A stretch of 64,000 nucleotides of DNA from Desulfosporosinus fructosivorans (GCF_004766045.1 NZ_SPQQ01000006.1:62001-126000); one strand, 5' to 3'; counted from the stretch's first letter, positions 36,076 through 45,213 are shown. Made by a program: numbers and translations. Notes: generated from the sequence alone by a model not told the origin.

Positions 36076-36159
36076 TTCAGACCAAACTCCTTGCATAAAT
36101 CCAAATAGCGCACATCCATGTTCTGGCATGTTTGAATATTGAATAAAGGAGAGGCACAG

Positions 36160-37128
36160 GTGAACTTGTTTTTAAGTGAATTTAATATTCGAGCATGGCG
36201 TCTGATTAAACATTATGAACTAGAGAAGGCTGCTGATGTTACGCTTATATACGGAAAAAAAGGACTAGGGAAAACGTCTATATTGCGGTATCTCCACGAA
36301 CATAGGGGACAACATGAGAGGGGGATTTTAGCGGATGCGTTGGCATTTGCTCATCAGTACGCATACGCGGCTCAAGATAATAAGCTTAATTCATTTAGGC
36401 AACGATACCGTAGGACGAGGTTACTGTTGATTGATGATCTACAAGTCTTGGAAGGTAAAGTCAAAACTATTGAGGAACTTCATTATACTTATGAATATGT
36501 CATTGAAAATGGAGGCAAGATGGTAATCACACTTGAAGGCGATACCCCAAATCTTGAATTCCTAGGCAAGCGGCTCGCCTCACGCTTTTTGAGTGGAGTG
36601 GCCGTCCCTATAGCTGTACCTCTTGACAATGAATTAGAGCGTTTTATGGTGGAATATATTCAGCAAAAGCACCTATTTATGGACCAAGAAATTCCGGGGA
36701 TGATCGCAAACTTAACAGACAATTTAGCAGAGGCTTTAAAGATCATTGAACAATTTATTGAATTCGCAGTATTACAAGAAAATGAATTAAGTTTGCAATG
36801 TTTCCAGGCATATTGGGAAACTAGAGTAAGAAAAGGAAATAACGCGACTGAACCTATAAATATTATTAAACAAGTTGCTCAATCAATGGAAATTCCAGTT
36901 GATGAATTGCTAGGACCTAGTCGAAAACCTAGGGTGAACGAAGCGAGAGAAATGGCGATTTATGCAATTCGAATGCTTTGTCAGATTTCATATCCAGCCA
37001 TTGCGTGTTATTTTAATCGCAATCATTCTACCATGATAATCTCACATAAAAAAATGCAAGAAAAATTGACAAAAGACCATAGACTAGAACAAATATACAA
37101 TACTATTATAAAGGTATTTCAAGTATGA
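36160..37128 (+). CDS. DnaA paralog with AAA+ and domain IV only
   Basis: A 322-residue protein from the GTG at 36160 (AAAGGAGA before it). Walker A IYGKKGLGKTSI (about 31-42), Walker B LLLIDDLQVLEGK, sensor/arginine region GKRLASRFLSG. Residues about 234-298 match DnaA domain IV, the DnaA-box binding helix-turn-helix: VAQSMEIPVDELLGPSRKP, then ISYPAIACYFNRNHSTMI. DnaA domains I and II are missing (DnaA has about 450 residues), while Hda-type proteins lack domain IV, so it is neither. Not near an origin. It may bind DnaA boxes and modulate initiation or transcription (inference). Confidence 0.8.
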   Translation: MNLFLSEFNIRAWRLIKHYELEKAADVTLIYGKKGLGKTSILRYLHEHRGQHERGILADALAFAHQYAYAAQDNKLNSFRQRYRRTRLLLIDDLQVLEGKVKTIEELHYTYEYVIENGGKMVITLEGDTPNLEFLGKRLASRFLSGVAVPIAVPLDNELERFMVEYIQQKHLFMDQEIPGMIANLTDNLAEALKIIEQFIEFAVLQENELSLQCFQAYWETRVRKGNNATEPINIIKQVAQSMEIPVDELLGPSRKPRVNEAREMAIYAIRMLCQISYPAIACYFNRNHSTMIISHKKMQEKLTKDHRLEQIYNTIIKVFQV

Positions 37129-37206
37129 TATTTAGCCAAACAATTCTATTCATGCTTTGAGGAGTATAATTAAGTCAAAATCTATGGAAAGATAAGGAGT
37201 GGACAT

Positions 37207-38178
37207 ATGTCGGTTAACATACAGCGGGTTGGGGTGCTAACTAGTGGCGGAGATGCTCCAGGTATGAACGCGGCACTACGCGCGGTGGTCAGAAAAGGAA
37301 TTTACCATGGACTTGAAGTTTATGGGATTAACCGTGGCTACGAGGGGCTCATTCACGGAGAAATTCAACAAATGAGCGTAGGGTCTGTCGCAGATATTGT
37401 GTTGCGCGGCGGAACTATCTTAAAGACTGCACGTTCCGAAGAAATGCGGACAGTAGAAGGGCAGCAGAAGGCCTTAGAACAGTTACATAAGATGCGACTT
37501 GATGCTTTGGTAGTGATTGGGGGAGACGGGTCTTTTCGAGGTGCTCAAACCTTAGTTGCTCAAGGGATACAAATTGTGGGTATTCCTGGCACCATTGACA
37601 ATGATATTGCAGGGACTGATTTAACAATAGGATTCGATACGGCCACCAATACGGTGGTGGATGCAGTGAGCAAAATAAGGGATACGGCTTCTTCCCACGA
37701 ACGAACTTTCCTTGTCGAAGTTATGGGTAGAAATTGTGGTAATATTGCCCTTCAGGCTGGTTTAGCATGTGGAGCAGAATCAATTTTAGTGCCCGAAATA
37801 CCGTTCGATCTGGATGAGATTAGTGATAAACTAAAGCGCGGACATCAACGAGGGAAAAATCATAGTATTATCTTAGTTTCTGAAGGCGTCGGAAGTGTTT
37901 ACGAAATTGGCAAAGAATTAAGGACTCGATCGGGATTTGAGACTCGTATTACAATACTGGGGCACTTACAACGCGGCGGAAATCCAAGTGCGTTAGATGC
38001 AGTAATCGCAGCAGCCATGGGTGGAAAAGCGATTGAAATCCTTTTAGCTAATGACACAAATAGGATGACTGCCTACATTAATCAAACCGTCGTTTCTTGC
38101 CCATTAGATGCTGCTTATGGTGCACGACGTCCCTTTGACAGAGACCTTTATGATTTAGCCAATGAGCTTTCAATTTAA
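37207..38178 (+). CDS. pfkA: 6-phosphofructokinase
   Basis: A 323-residue glycolytic enzyme. TSGGDAPGMNAALRA, VVIGGDGSFRGA, GIPGTIDNDIAGTD (catalytic Asp) and EVMGRNCGNIAL are classic. Gly in GGDGS marks the ATP-dependent form rather than the pyrophosphate type. ATAAGGAG lies before the ATG. It leads an operon with pgi, 35 bases downstream. Confidence 0.96.
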   Translation: MSVNIQRVGVLTSGGDAPGMNAALRAVVRKGIYHGLEVYGINRGYEGLIHGEIQQMSVGSVADIVLRGGTILKTARSEEMRTVEGQQKALEQLHKMRLDALVVIGGDGSFRGAQTLVAQGIQIVGIPGTIDNDIAGTDLTIGFDTATNTVVDAVSKIRDTASSHERTFLVEVMGRNCGNIALQAGLACGAESILVPEIPFDLDEISDKLKRGHQRGKNHSIILVSEGVGSVYEIGKELRTRSGFETRITILGHLQRGGNPSALDAVIAAAMGGKAIEILLANDTNRMTAYINQTVVSCPLDAAYGARRPFDRDLYDLANELSI

Positions 38179-38213
38179 TCGGATAATATTTTAATCAGAA
38201 ATGAGGGTGAGTA

Positions 38214-39638
38214 ATGAAAAAGCAAGTAAGTCCTAGTATAGTGATTGATTATACGGGGATGATGAGCTCCGCTCAAAATCCAAAGGGGTTTAAAAAGGAA
38301 GAATTGTTGGGACTTCAAAATGAGTTGGATCAAGCTCAGACTGCACTTTCGTCTCTGCGGGATTCTGGGAAGCTCGATTTTTCAAAGCTTCTGGATCCTA
38401 TGAAAGCCCAACTCTCAATGATCGTCGAATATGCGGATAATGTCGTCTCTAAATATGATAACTTCGTTGTTTTGGGAATCGGTGGCTCAGCGCTCGGCCC
38501 TCTGGCGGTTCACCAAGCTCTCAATCATTACTATTATAACGAACTTCCGTCCGAAAAGCGCAGTTACCGCCCCCGCCTTTATGTCATGGACAACATTGAT
38601 CCCGTCCGGTTTAATGAATTGTTACAAATACTTGATCCAAGGAAAACCCTTTTCAATGTCATTTCAAAATCGGGCAACACATCAGAGACGATGGCCCAGT
38701 TTCTAATTGTTCGAAACACTCTACGCCGAGTATGTGGTGAAAGTTACGCAGAACATATAGTCGTTACCACTGATAAGGAAAAGGGAAATCTTCTTCCTAT
38801 TGTCCTTAAAGAAGGATATCAGAGGTTTGTTATTCCAGCAGGAATTGGCGGACGTTTCTCTGAACTGACACCAGTAGGCTTGCTGGCGGCTGCAATATGT
38901 GGGATCGACGTTCATCAACTGCTTGAAGGCGCTTTAGCGATGGATCAATGGATTCGTGATTCAAAAGGGGTCTACTCTAACCCCGCACAATTGCGAGCTG
39001 CCCTAGCTCATTTGTCCGGGCAAAGAGGGAAAAACATTTCCGTGTTCATGCCTTACGCTGATGGCTTAAAAACAATGGCAGACTGGTATGCTCAATTGTG
39101 GGCGGAAAGCTTAGGGAAACGTTTTGATAGACAGGGACGAGTCCTTCATGTCGGACAGACACCGGTAAAAGCGTTAGGGGTAACAGATCAACACTCCCAA
39201 GTTCAATTATATGTCGAGGGGCCTGATGATAAGGTCATAACCTTCGTAACCGTAGATAAATTTAAAGAAACTCGCGAGATTCCTATGGATCTGGAATTAC
39301 CAGAGGACATTCAATTCTTGAGTGGACGAACCTTGGAAGAGTTGTTATATGCAGAACAAAAAGCCACCGAATACGCATTAACCCTAGCCGGCCGACAACA
39401 TCAAAAGCTTATACTGCCCACTTTGGATGCGTATAACGTGGGGCAATTACTACTTCTACTTGAGTGGGAGACGGCCTATATGGGTGAACTATTGAATATT
39501 AATGCGTTTGACCAACCAGGGGTTGAAGAAGGGAAAAACGGGACCTATGCTTTAATGGGACGCAAGGGATATGAAGCGAGAAAAAAAGAAATTGAGGAAT
39601 ATGGAGAAGTAAGGTATGTATTAGATGGAATGATCTAA
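38214..39638 (+). CDS. pgi: Glucose-6-phosphate isomerase
   Basis: A 474-residue enzyme with FVVLGIGGSALGP, ISKSGNTSETMAQF, PAGIGGRFSELTPVG and the lysine near LLEWETAYMGELLNINAFDQPGVEEGK-type end (split: AYMGELLNINAFDQPGVE). It interconverts glucose-6- and fructose-6-phosphate, next to PfkA, the following glycolytic step. Confidence 0.96.
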   Translation: MKKQVSPSIVIDYTGMMSSAQNPKGFKKEELLGLQNELDQAQTALSSLRDSGKLDFSKLLDPMKAQLSMIVEYADNVVSKYDNFVVLGIGGSALGPLAVHQALNHYYYNELPSEKRSYRPRLYVMDNIDPVRFNELLQILDPRKTLFNVISKSGNTSETMAQFLIVRNTLRRVCGESYAEHIVVTTDKEKGNLLPIVLKEGYQRFVIPAGIGGRFSELTPVGLLAAAICGIDVHQLLEGALAMDQWIRDSKGVYSNPAQLRAALAHLSGQRGKNISVFMPYADGLKTMADWYAQLWAESLGKRFDRQGRVLHVGQTPVKALGVTDQHSQVQLYVEGPDDKVITFVTVDKFKETREIPMDLELPEDIQFLSGRTLEELLYAEQKATEYALTLAGRQHQKLILPTLDAYNVGQLLLLLEWETAYMGELLNINAFDQPGVEEGKNGTYALMGRKGYEARKKEIEEYGEVRYVLDGMI

Positions 39639-39670
39639 AAAGGAGAACCAATAGAATGTTGTGGACAACA

Positions 39671-39712
39671 AAAGAAGAGAGAATCCGCATCGGCGGATTC
39701 TCTCTTCTTTTA
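39671..39712 (+). terminator. Strong terminator after pgi
   Basis: 18-bp perfect stem AAAGAAGAGAGAATCCGC with its complement, loop ATCG, T-rich end. Confidence 0.92.
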
Positions 39713-39774
39713 TCCAATCTGAGACCCCTTTGGATGTGTCATGATCATGGTTTGTCGAATAGTTGAATACAAGA

Positions 39775-39806
39775 AGAAGAGGGAATAGCCATGATATCCC
39801 TCTTCT
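39775..39806 (-). terminator. Terminator after SASP gene
   Basis: 10-bp stem AGAAGAGGGA / TCCCTCTTCT; on the complement it is followed by TTCTTGT. Confidence 0.75.
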
Positions 39807-39838
39807 GTACGCCTATTAAACTTTTATTATCAGATTAA

Positions 39839-40045
39839 TTAGATTCTGCTTCCACCTTTAAGGTGTTCCTCTGCAAATTGAATCATTCGTTTGGTCATTT
39901 GGCCACCGACAGAACCGTTTTCACGACTTGTACGGTCACCACCAAGTTGAAGACCCATTTCGTTTGCTACTTCATACTTAAATTGATCCAATTGTTGGGA
40001 AGCCCCTTGAGCTGCGGGTGTATTACTGTTTCTTTCTCCTGCCAT
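39839..40045 (-). CDS. Alpha/beta-type small acid-soluble spore protein
   Basis: 68 residues. FKYEVANEMGLQLGGDRTSR contains the germination protease site (E-V-A-N-E), and ENGSVGGQMTKRMI is the DNA-binding family signature. It coats and protects DNA in the dormant spore. AAAGGAGGG stands before the ATG. Single gene, probably sigma-G controlled as in all such genes, although I could not place a convincing promoter. Confidence 0.96.
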   Translation of the reverse strand: MAGERNSNTPAAQGASQQLDQFKYEVANEMGLQLGGDRTSRENGSVGGQMTKRMIQFAEEHLKGGSRI

Positions 40046-40391
40046 GATAGGTACCCTCCTTTAAATTGTGTTATTTTTTATGTCCGTATGGCCTTATTAT
40101 CTTATCCAGATTGCGATGCTTAACACTGGTAATTTATAATTAATTAGGGTGCAGTTTCCTTGTATAATTATATAAAAGACTAAGAGGTAGTTTTGATGTG
40201 GATTTTCACTGTCCCAACTAAACCTGTCACTGTACTCGAGCAATTTTCCCAAATTCCTAGCCTTTTTGTTTGATATAAAAAACAAGCGTAGAATTTGCGA
40301 TACAAACTATTCGTAAATAATACCTACTAAACCCTTTAAGGATAGGCTATCTCGCATTATTAACCACTTTTCGAAGTTAACCATATTTATC
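40046..40391. other. Intergenic region upstream of spo0A-2
   Basis: AT-rich DNA with the SASP promoter on the left. No supported reading frame or RNA. Confidence 0.6.
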
Positions 40392-40421
40392 ACGATTTCG
40401 ACATGGACCTTAACGTATAAT
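40392..40421 (+). promoter_or_regulatory. spo0A-2 promoter with 0A box
   Basis: Same 30-bp block as at 10703, 28 of 30 bases identical: 0A box TTCGACA (40397-40403) and TATAAT (40416-40421). The conservation stands out from the unrelated flanks. Confidence 0.65.
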
Positions 40422-40477
40422 GATGAAACCGGTGAGGAAATCGCATGGGAATACTGATAAGGCGGGATGATAGCAAA

Positions 40478-41281
40478 ATGAAGAGCATAAAGATTATTAT
40501 TGTGGATGATAACCTAAGTTTTTGTTCAATGTTACAGAACTACCTACAAAGTCAAGAAGATTTTAATATTATTGGAGTTGCTAACAATGGCATAGAAGCT
40601 TGGGAACTTCTTCAAACCCAGGAACCAGATTTGATCATTCTCGACTTAGTGATGCCGAATCTGGACGGCATAGGCGTTTTGGAACGGATTAATTCTCGAA
40701 CAACGAAAGCCCGGCCAAAAATTATCATGCAAACGGCTTTTGGACAGGAATCTCTCACGCATCAAGCGATGATGCTCGGTGTAGATTACTTTATCCTAAA
40801 ACCATTTGATGTGGATATTCTCTGCAAACGTATTCGTTTCTTAACACAGGATTTGGCGACAACGACAGCTGAACCTGCACAGTTTTCGTCTTCAACTTAT
40901 CCGAAAGTGACAACTGTGGGAAGCGAGTATAATCTAGTCTCCGAAGTAACCTCGATGATGCATCAAATTGGGATTCCTGCCCACGTTAAAGGGTACCAAT
41001 ATATTCGTGAAGCAATTTTGATGGTGGTGGAAGATGTCTCTTTGATTGGGGCCGTAACTAAGGAACTCTATCCTGGAATTGCAAAAAAGTTTGATACTGC
41101 ATCTAGCAGGGTAGAGCGCGGAATTCGTCATGCCATAGAACTTGCTTGGGAACGTGGACAAAAAGAAACTCTTAAACGAGTTTTTGGATATTCCATGAAT
41201 ATTGAGCGTCAAAAACCTACGAACTCTGAATTTATAGCACTTCTTGCCGATAAATTTAGAGTCCTGACTAATGTAAGCTAA
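40478..41281 (+). CDS. spo0A: Stage 0 sporulation protein A, copy 2
   Basis: A 267-residue paralog of copy 1, from the ATG at 40478; the leader AAGGCGGGATGATAGCAAA matches the leader of copy 1, which supports this start over the ATG at 40445. Receiver: IIVDDN, LIILDLVMPNLDG, FILKPFD. Phospho-acceptor and lysine are kept, but the switch block is IIMQTAFGQE, with Gln where copy 1 and typical Spo0A have Leu. The DNA-binding domain differs from copy 1 at few places, so both should see 0A boxes. The region between domains is the most diverged. Confidence 0.93.
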   Translation: MKSIKIIIVDDNLSFCSMLQNYLQSQEDFNIIGVANNGIEAWELLQTQEPDLIILDLVMPNLDGIGVLERINSRTTKARPKIIMQTAFGQESLTHQAMMLGVDYFILKPFDVDILCKRIRFLTQDLATTTAEPAQFSSSTYPKVTTVGSEYNLVSEVTSMMHQIGIPAHVKGYQYIREAILMVVEDVSLIGAVTKELYPGIAKKFDTASSRVERGIRHAIELAWERGQKETLKRVFGYSMNIERQKPTNSEFIALLADKFRVLTNVS

Positions 41282-41344
41282 GACACTTCCTCTAAGAAGG
41301 ATTTTACCTCAATCGAGTCGAATTTACTTAAAGAGGTGAAATCA

Positions 41345-43447
41345 GTGGAACCTATTTTTGCTTTAGATATTGGAACCCGTATGGTTATGGGGCTTGTAAT
41401 GATTAAGAACGAAGACCAAGGTTATGAAATCTTGGCAAGCGCACGAACGGAACATCGGCAGCGTGCCATGTATGATGGTCAGGTTCATGACGTTGAAGAG
41501 GTAGCTCGGGCCGTTATAAGGGTCAAAGAGATTCTAGAAAAAAAACTCAATGTACCCTTGAAGCAAGTCGCTGTGGCAGCAGCCGGACGGGCGCTCCGAA
41601 CTGAAGTGGCAGTTGCGGAACATAAGGAACTACTACCGGTGCGGTGGGAACGAGAAGATGTCTTAGCTTTAGAAATGGAAGCAGTCCATCTAGCGCTTCG
41701 TCAACTGAAAACATCAGCAGACGATGCTTCGCAAAGTTATCACTGTGTAGGATATAACCCTATAGCCCGCTGGAATGAAGGGGAGGAAATATCTAGTTTG
41801 ATCGGGCAACGGGGGAAGGTTGCGAAAGTTTCTGTTATAGCAACCTTCTTGCCTCGGACTGTTGTTGATGGCTTGGTAGCCGTATTAAGCCGAGTAGGTC
41901 TTGAAATGACCAGTCTGACACTTGAGCCGATTGCTGCAGGTCAGGCTGCTATTCCTGTGAATATGAGGCGTCTTAATCTGGCATTGGTTGATATTGGGGC
42001 TGGAACTGCGGATATTGCCTTGACGCGTAATGGATCTTTTTTCGCTTACGGAATGGTTCCGATGGCCGGAGATGCAGTCACTGAGGAAATTTGTGCGCAT
42101 TATTTACTCGATTTTAAGGTCGGTGAAAAGGTAAAACGAGACCTAAATACAAAAGCAGAACTAAATTTCAAGGATTTTCTCGGAGCTAAAGTCGTTGTGA
42201 AGAAAGAAGAAGTTATAAAGATTATTCAATCAGTAGTCGGGAAGATCGCGGAGAATATTTCAGGAGAGATTATGAATCTCAATAATGAGGTCCCTCAGGC
42301 GGTAATTCTTATTGGCGGTGGAAGTTTAACCCCCATGCTCTCCGAAATGTTAGCAGAGACTTTGGGGATTCCGCAGAATAGAGTAGGTATTCAAGTCAGA
42401 GAACGGTTAAGTGAGATTTATGGAGAGAAAAGTATCAAAGGGCCAGAAAGTATTACCCCGATCGGTATTGGAATTGCCGCCCTCGAAGGAAGTGGGTTGC
42501 AGTATTACACTGTGAGAGTGAATGGTGCACGTGTTTCGATCTTTGAATTGCAATTAGCAACGGTTGCAGAAGCTTTACTCGCTGCTGGGATCTTGCCACG
42601 TTCTTTTTTTGGAAAGCTAGGAACAGCATTGACTTTTGAATGGAATCATGAAATGCGGGTCATCAAGGGAACTATGGGAAGTGCAGCACAATTATTAGTC
42701 AATGACAAACCCAGCAAATTAGATCAAGCACTTAAAGTGGGAGATGATATAGTCTTTGTCCCTGGAGAGCCAGGAGAGGATGCTCAGGTGTGTTTCAAAG
42801 ATATATTGCCACCAGCGGAGTCTAAATGGATTGTCTGGAATGGAAATCAAAAGGAATTTTCTCCTCAGGTTTTTGTGAATCAGGAATTGGCGTGTGAAAC
42901 GGACGAAATTTTAGATGGATATAAAATAACATACCTGCCTAACGATAATTTAGAAAATCTTTGCAATCAAATGGGCTATGATTTGCAGAAAAAAGAGATT
43001 GAAATATATATCAATGGAGAGAAACAGATCTTTAAATTAACCCATGAGCTATTAGTCAATGGTTGTGGGGTAGATAGTAGTCATATTGTCCGAGCAGGGG
43101 ACTCAATAGAGGTTCGCCTAAGGCAGATCACTGTCGGCGAACTGAAGTTAGAGGCAAAGCCCATTACGTTCAGTGTCAATGGGATGCATTTAGAATATCC
43201 TCCGCAAGAAAAGATCATTTTATTTCATGGGCGTCCTATATTGGAAGATCAACCTCTAATAGATGGAATGGATCTAAGGGTAGAGGGATATAAGAAAATG
43301 CCGATCCTAACTGATCTTTTGCCATATGTAAAGTTTCCTGATGAACTTCTTCCAGGGGCTTCCTTAAAACTTAGTGTCAATGGTATACCGGCAGAATTCA
43401 CAACGGTTTTACATCCGGGTGATCGTATTTTGGCAACGTTTGAATAA
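41345..43447 (+). CDS. FtsA-like actin-fold ATPase with long C-terminal extension
   Basis: A 700-residue protein from the GTG at 41345 (AAAGAGGTG before). Residues 1-380 are FtsA/PilM-like: FALDIGTRMVMGLV (phosphate 1), ALVDIGAGTADIAL (phosphate 2) and AVILIGGGSLTP (adenosine), with a 1C-like insertion at about 80-175. FtsA has about 420 residues. The extra 310 hold repeated modules of the form VN(G/D)...GDxIxV at about 455-475, 557-593, 611-648 and 676-696, reminiscent of beta-grasp folds. No ftsZ or pil genes adjoin. Probable membrane-linked scaffold of division, sporulation or secretion; role unknown. Confidence 0.8.
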   Translation: MEPIFALDIGTRMVMGLVMIKNEDQGYEILASARTEHRQRAMYDGQVHDVEEVARAVIRVKEILEKKLNVPLKQVAVAAAGRALRTEVAVAEHKELLPVRWEREDVLALEMEAVHLALRQLKTSADDASQSYHCVGYNPIARWNEGEEISSLIGQRGKVAKVSVIATFLPRTVVDGLVAVLSRVGLEMTSLTLEPIAAGQAAIPVNMRRLNLALVDIGAGTADIALTRNGSFFAYGMVPMAGDAVTEEICAHYLLDFKVGEKVKRDLNTKAELNFKDFLGAKVVVKKEEVIKIIQSVVGKIAENISGEIMNLNNEVPQAVILIGGGSLTPMLSEMLAETLGIPQNRVGIQVRERLSEIYGEKSIKGPESITPIGIGIAALEGSGLQYYTVRVNGARVSIFELQLATVAEALLAAGILPRSFFGKLGTALTFEWNHEMRVIKGTMGSAAQLLVNDKPSKLDQALKVGDDIVFVPGEPGEDAQVCFKDILPPAESKWIVWNGNQKEFSPQVFVNQELACETDEILDGYKITYLPNDNLENLCNQMGYDLQKKEIEIYINGEKQIFKLTHELLVNGCGVDSSHIVRAGDSIEVRLRQITVGELKLEAKPITFSVNGMHLEYPPQEKIILFHGRPILEDQPLIDGMDLRVEGYKKMPILTDLLPYVKFPDELLPGASLKLSVNGIPAEFTTVLHPGDRILATFE

Positions 43448-43477
43448 GGTCTTCAAGCTGAAATTTAGCAGGAATGC

Positions 43478-43505
43478 TTGACAATTGCTCGATACGCCAT
43501 AAAAT
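43478..43505 (+). promoter_or_regulatory. Sigma-A type promoter
   Basis: Perfect -35 TTGACA (43478-43483), 16 bases, TAAAAT (43500-43505), 20 bases before the small membrane protein gene. Confidence 0.72.
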
Positions 43506-43525
43506 AGTAATGGAGGTGTTTAGAC

Positions 43526-43726
43526 ATGGTATTTCAATGGTTATTGGCTTTCGTTGTTATTGGTACGTTAATTGTTACACTGTACTCTGATTCGTTAGCA
43601 GCTAAGAAGAAGCATTCCAGTTATTTTAAAACAGTTCAAAAACCAACTGGAAAAAAAGAACGTGAAGCAGCCATACCTAATCTTAGTCAATACGATCAAT
43701 TCTTTACGAAATTGAACGCATTTTAA
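43526..43726 (+). CDS. Small single-pass membrane protein, 66 aa
   Basis: One N-terminal hydrophobic helix (residues 3-20) and a basic, soluble tail (AAKKKHSSYF...GKKERE). GGAGGTG lies before the ATG, with a good promoter and terminator around it, so it is a real independent gene. No family recognised. Confidence 0.72.
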   Translation: MVFQWLLAFVVIGTLIVTLYSDSLAAKKKHSSYFKTVQKPTGKKEREAAIPNLSQYDQFFTKLNAF

Positions 43727-43727
43727 T

Positions 43728-43764
43728 AATAACAGATCCGATGGTGAACATCGGATCTGTTATT
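43728..43764 (+). terminator. Terminator-like hairpin
   Basis: Perfect 16-bp stem AATAACAGATCCGATG with its complement, loop GTGAA; weak T tail. Confidence 0.8.
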
Positions 43765-43836
43765 ATGTATTAACCACGTGGTACCCGGGTATATAGAAGT
43801 TAGGAACCCGGATATTTTAGTCTAGGAGGAGTGAAA

Positions 43837-44622
43837 ATGCACCAGTACTGGTTTTACATAGGGGATTTCCCTATACGTGCCTACGGAACACTATTCGCGT
43901 TGGCCTTCATCGTCGGAGTTGGCCTAACACTATATTTTGCCAAAGTTGAAGGCCGAACGGAGTATATGGAACCCATCATGGATTTAGCCCCTATTTTGCT
44001 CCTTTCAGGTTTATTGGGTGCTCGTTTCTGGCAGGTGTTCTTTTTCGATTGGGCCTTTTATCGTCAGCATCCGGGTGAAATTATTGCCATCTGGCATGGT
44101 GGGCTTTCGATTCAAGGGGGTGTGGTCGGGGCATTATTAGCTGGCGGAATTTACGTCTGGTTAAAGAAATTGCCTTTCTGGGAATTAGCTGATCTAATTG
44201 CCCCAGGGCTTATGCTCGCCCAATCGATCGGACGGAATGCCAATCTTATGAATGGTGACGCATTTGGAGGACCGACAGGCGGGGATTTTGGAATACTCTA
44301 TCCTGTTGGCACAATTGCTAGAGACACATTTGGAAACCAACCATTGTGGCCTGCCGAAGTGTGGGAAGGGCAAGTTGACGTGATTATCTTTGCTCTTCTC
44401 GTAGTCTTGAAAATGAGAAAATGGCCAACTGGCGTGATCTTTTTGTTGTACATGGTCTTATACAATCTATCAAGATTCTTCTTGGAGAGTCTTCGTGGGG
44501 ATAGTCCACGGTTTTTATTCAACTGGTCTGCGGCGCAATGGAGTAGTATGGTTGCGGTAGGCATTGCCCTATTGCTCTTGGCTTGGAGAGTATGGAGAGA
44601 CCGACAATCCAAGGTAGCATAG
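43837..44622 (+). CDS. lgt: Prolipoprotein diacylglyceryl transferase
   Basis: A 261-residue membrane enzyme from the ATG at 43837, behind AGGAGGAG; a GTG two codons earlier overlaps the ribosome site. About seven membrane segments. GARFWQVFFF, GGLSIQGGVVGALLAG and the Lgt signature GRNANLMNGDAFGGPTGG (catalytic Arg/Asn region) are clear. It adds diacylglyceryl to the lipobox cysteine of lipoproteins such as those at 2.3, 11.9 and 47.8 kb. Confidence 0.95.
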   Translation: MHQYWFYIGDFPIRAYGTLFALAFIVGVGLTLYFAKVEGRTEYMEPIMDLAPILLLSGLLGARFWQVFFFDWAFYRQHPGEIIAIWHGGLSIQGGVVGALLAGGIYVWLKKLPFWELADLIAPGLMLAQSIGRNANLMNGDAFGGPTGGDFGILYPVGTIARDTFGNQPLWPAEVWEGQVDVIIFALLVVLKMRKWPTGVIFLLYMVLYNLSRFFLESLRGDSPRFLFNWSAAQWSSMVAVGIALLLLAWRVWRDRQSKVA

Positions 44623-44645
44623 TGCAAGAAATATAGCGAAAATTT

Positions 44646-44680
44646 GGCTAGCACCAAGCCTTCGGGCATTGGTGCTAGCC
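44646..44680 (+). terminator. Terminator after lgt, part of repeat family B (copy 4)
   Basis: GGCTAGCACCAA / TTGGTGCTAGCC enclosing GCC-TTCG-GGC, a very stable hairpin. Its right side, GGTGCTAGCCTTAGTG, matches the 3' end of repeat copy 2 at 26047. Confidence 0.75.
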
Positions 44681-44838
44681 TTAGTGTACTTATAATTTAA
44701 GAGTTATTCCTATGATTCTAAAAATAAATGCTTAAAAATTGCAGGATTTTCCGATGGAAAATAGAAAATTAAGATAAACGGAGAAAGAGTGACGTCTTTA
44801 ACTTAATTGCTATCTTTCCCCAAACTATTCTTTAGGCC

Positions 44839-45213
44839 CTACTTGACTGAGGGGAAAAGTACTCCTATGATTCCCCCAATACCACCCGATACTAGGGCTA
44901 GGATAGTTTTCTCCCCCATTTTTAGCCATGATGGTGTATCAGACCAGAAAATGGAAGATAGGAGCAGTACCATAAGAATAAATCCAAGACCGACGGACAA
45001 TCCATAGTACAATCCCTTTGTGCCTGCTTGGTAAGCTGTGATTAAGGCAGCGACGAAGATACTTGAGCCAAAGATAATGTTGATCGACAGTTCAGATTCT
45101 GGGAGTAGGGTGAAGGTAAGTAGAACACCAAACACAAGTGACATTAACAAAGCCAAGATGGATGCCAAGAGAACGCCTTTTAGAATTAAGCTGAACTGAA
45201 AGGATTTTGCCAT
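44839..45213 (-). CDS. TIGR04086 (YrzE-like) membrane protein
   Basis: A 124-residue protein with four hydrophobic segments and short loops. Length and pattern (LILKGVLLASILALLMSLVF, final GGIGGIIGVLF) suit the TIGR04086 family found across spore formers. AGGAGGG stands before the ATG. Function unknown. Divergent from panB. Confidence 0.75.
   Translation of the reverse strand: MAKSFQFSLILKGVLLASILALLMSLVFGVLLTFTLLPESELSINIIFGSSIFVAALITAYQAGTKGLYYGLSVGLGFILMVLLLSSIFWSDTPSWLKMGEKTILALVSGGIGGIIGVLFPSVK

Noticed and set aside
36076..36129. Upstream extension of the amidohydrolase
   Set aside because: Open frame only; the ribosome site supports the ATG at 36075.
39753..39759. TGTCGAA (0A box) near the pgi and SASP terminators
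   Set aside because: It lies between two terminators with no promoter; a 7-mer like this is expected several times by chance.
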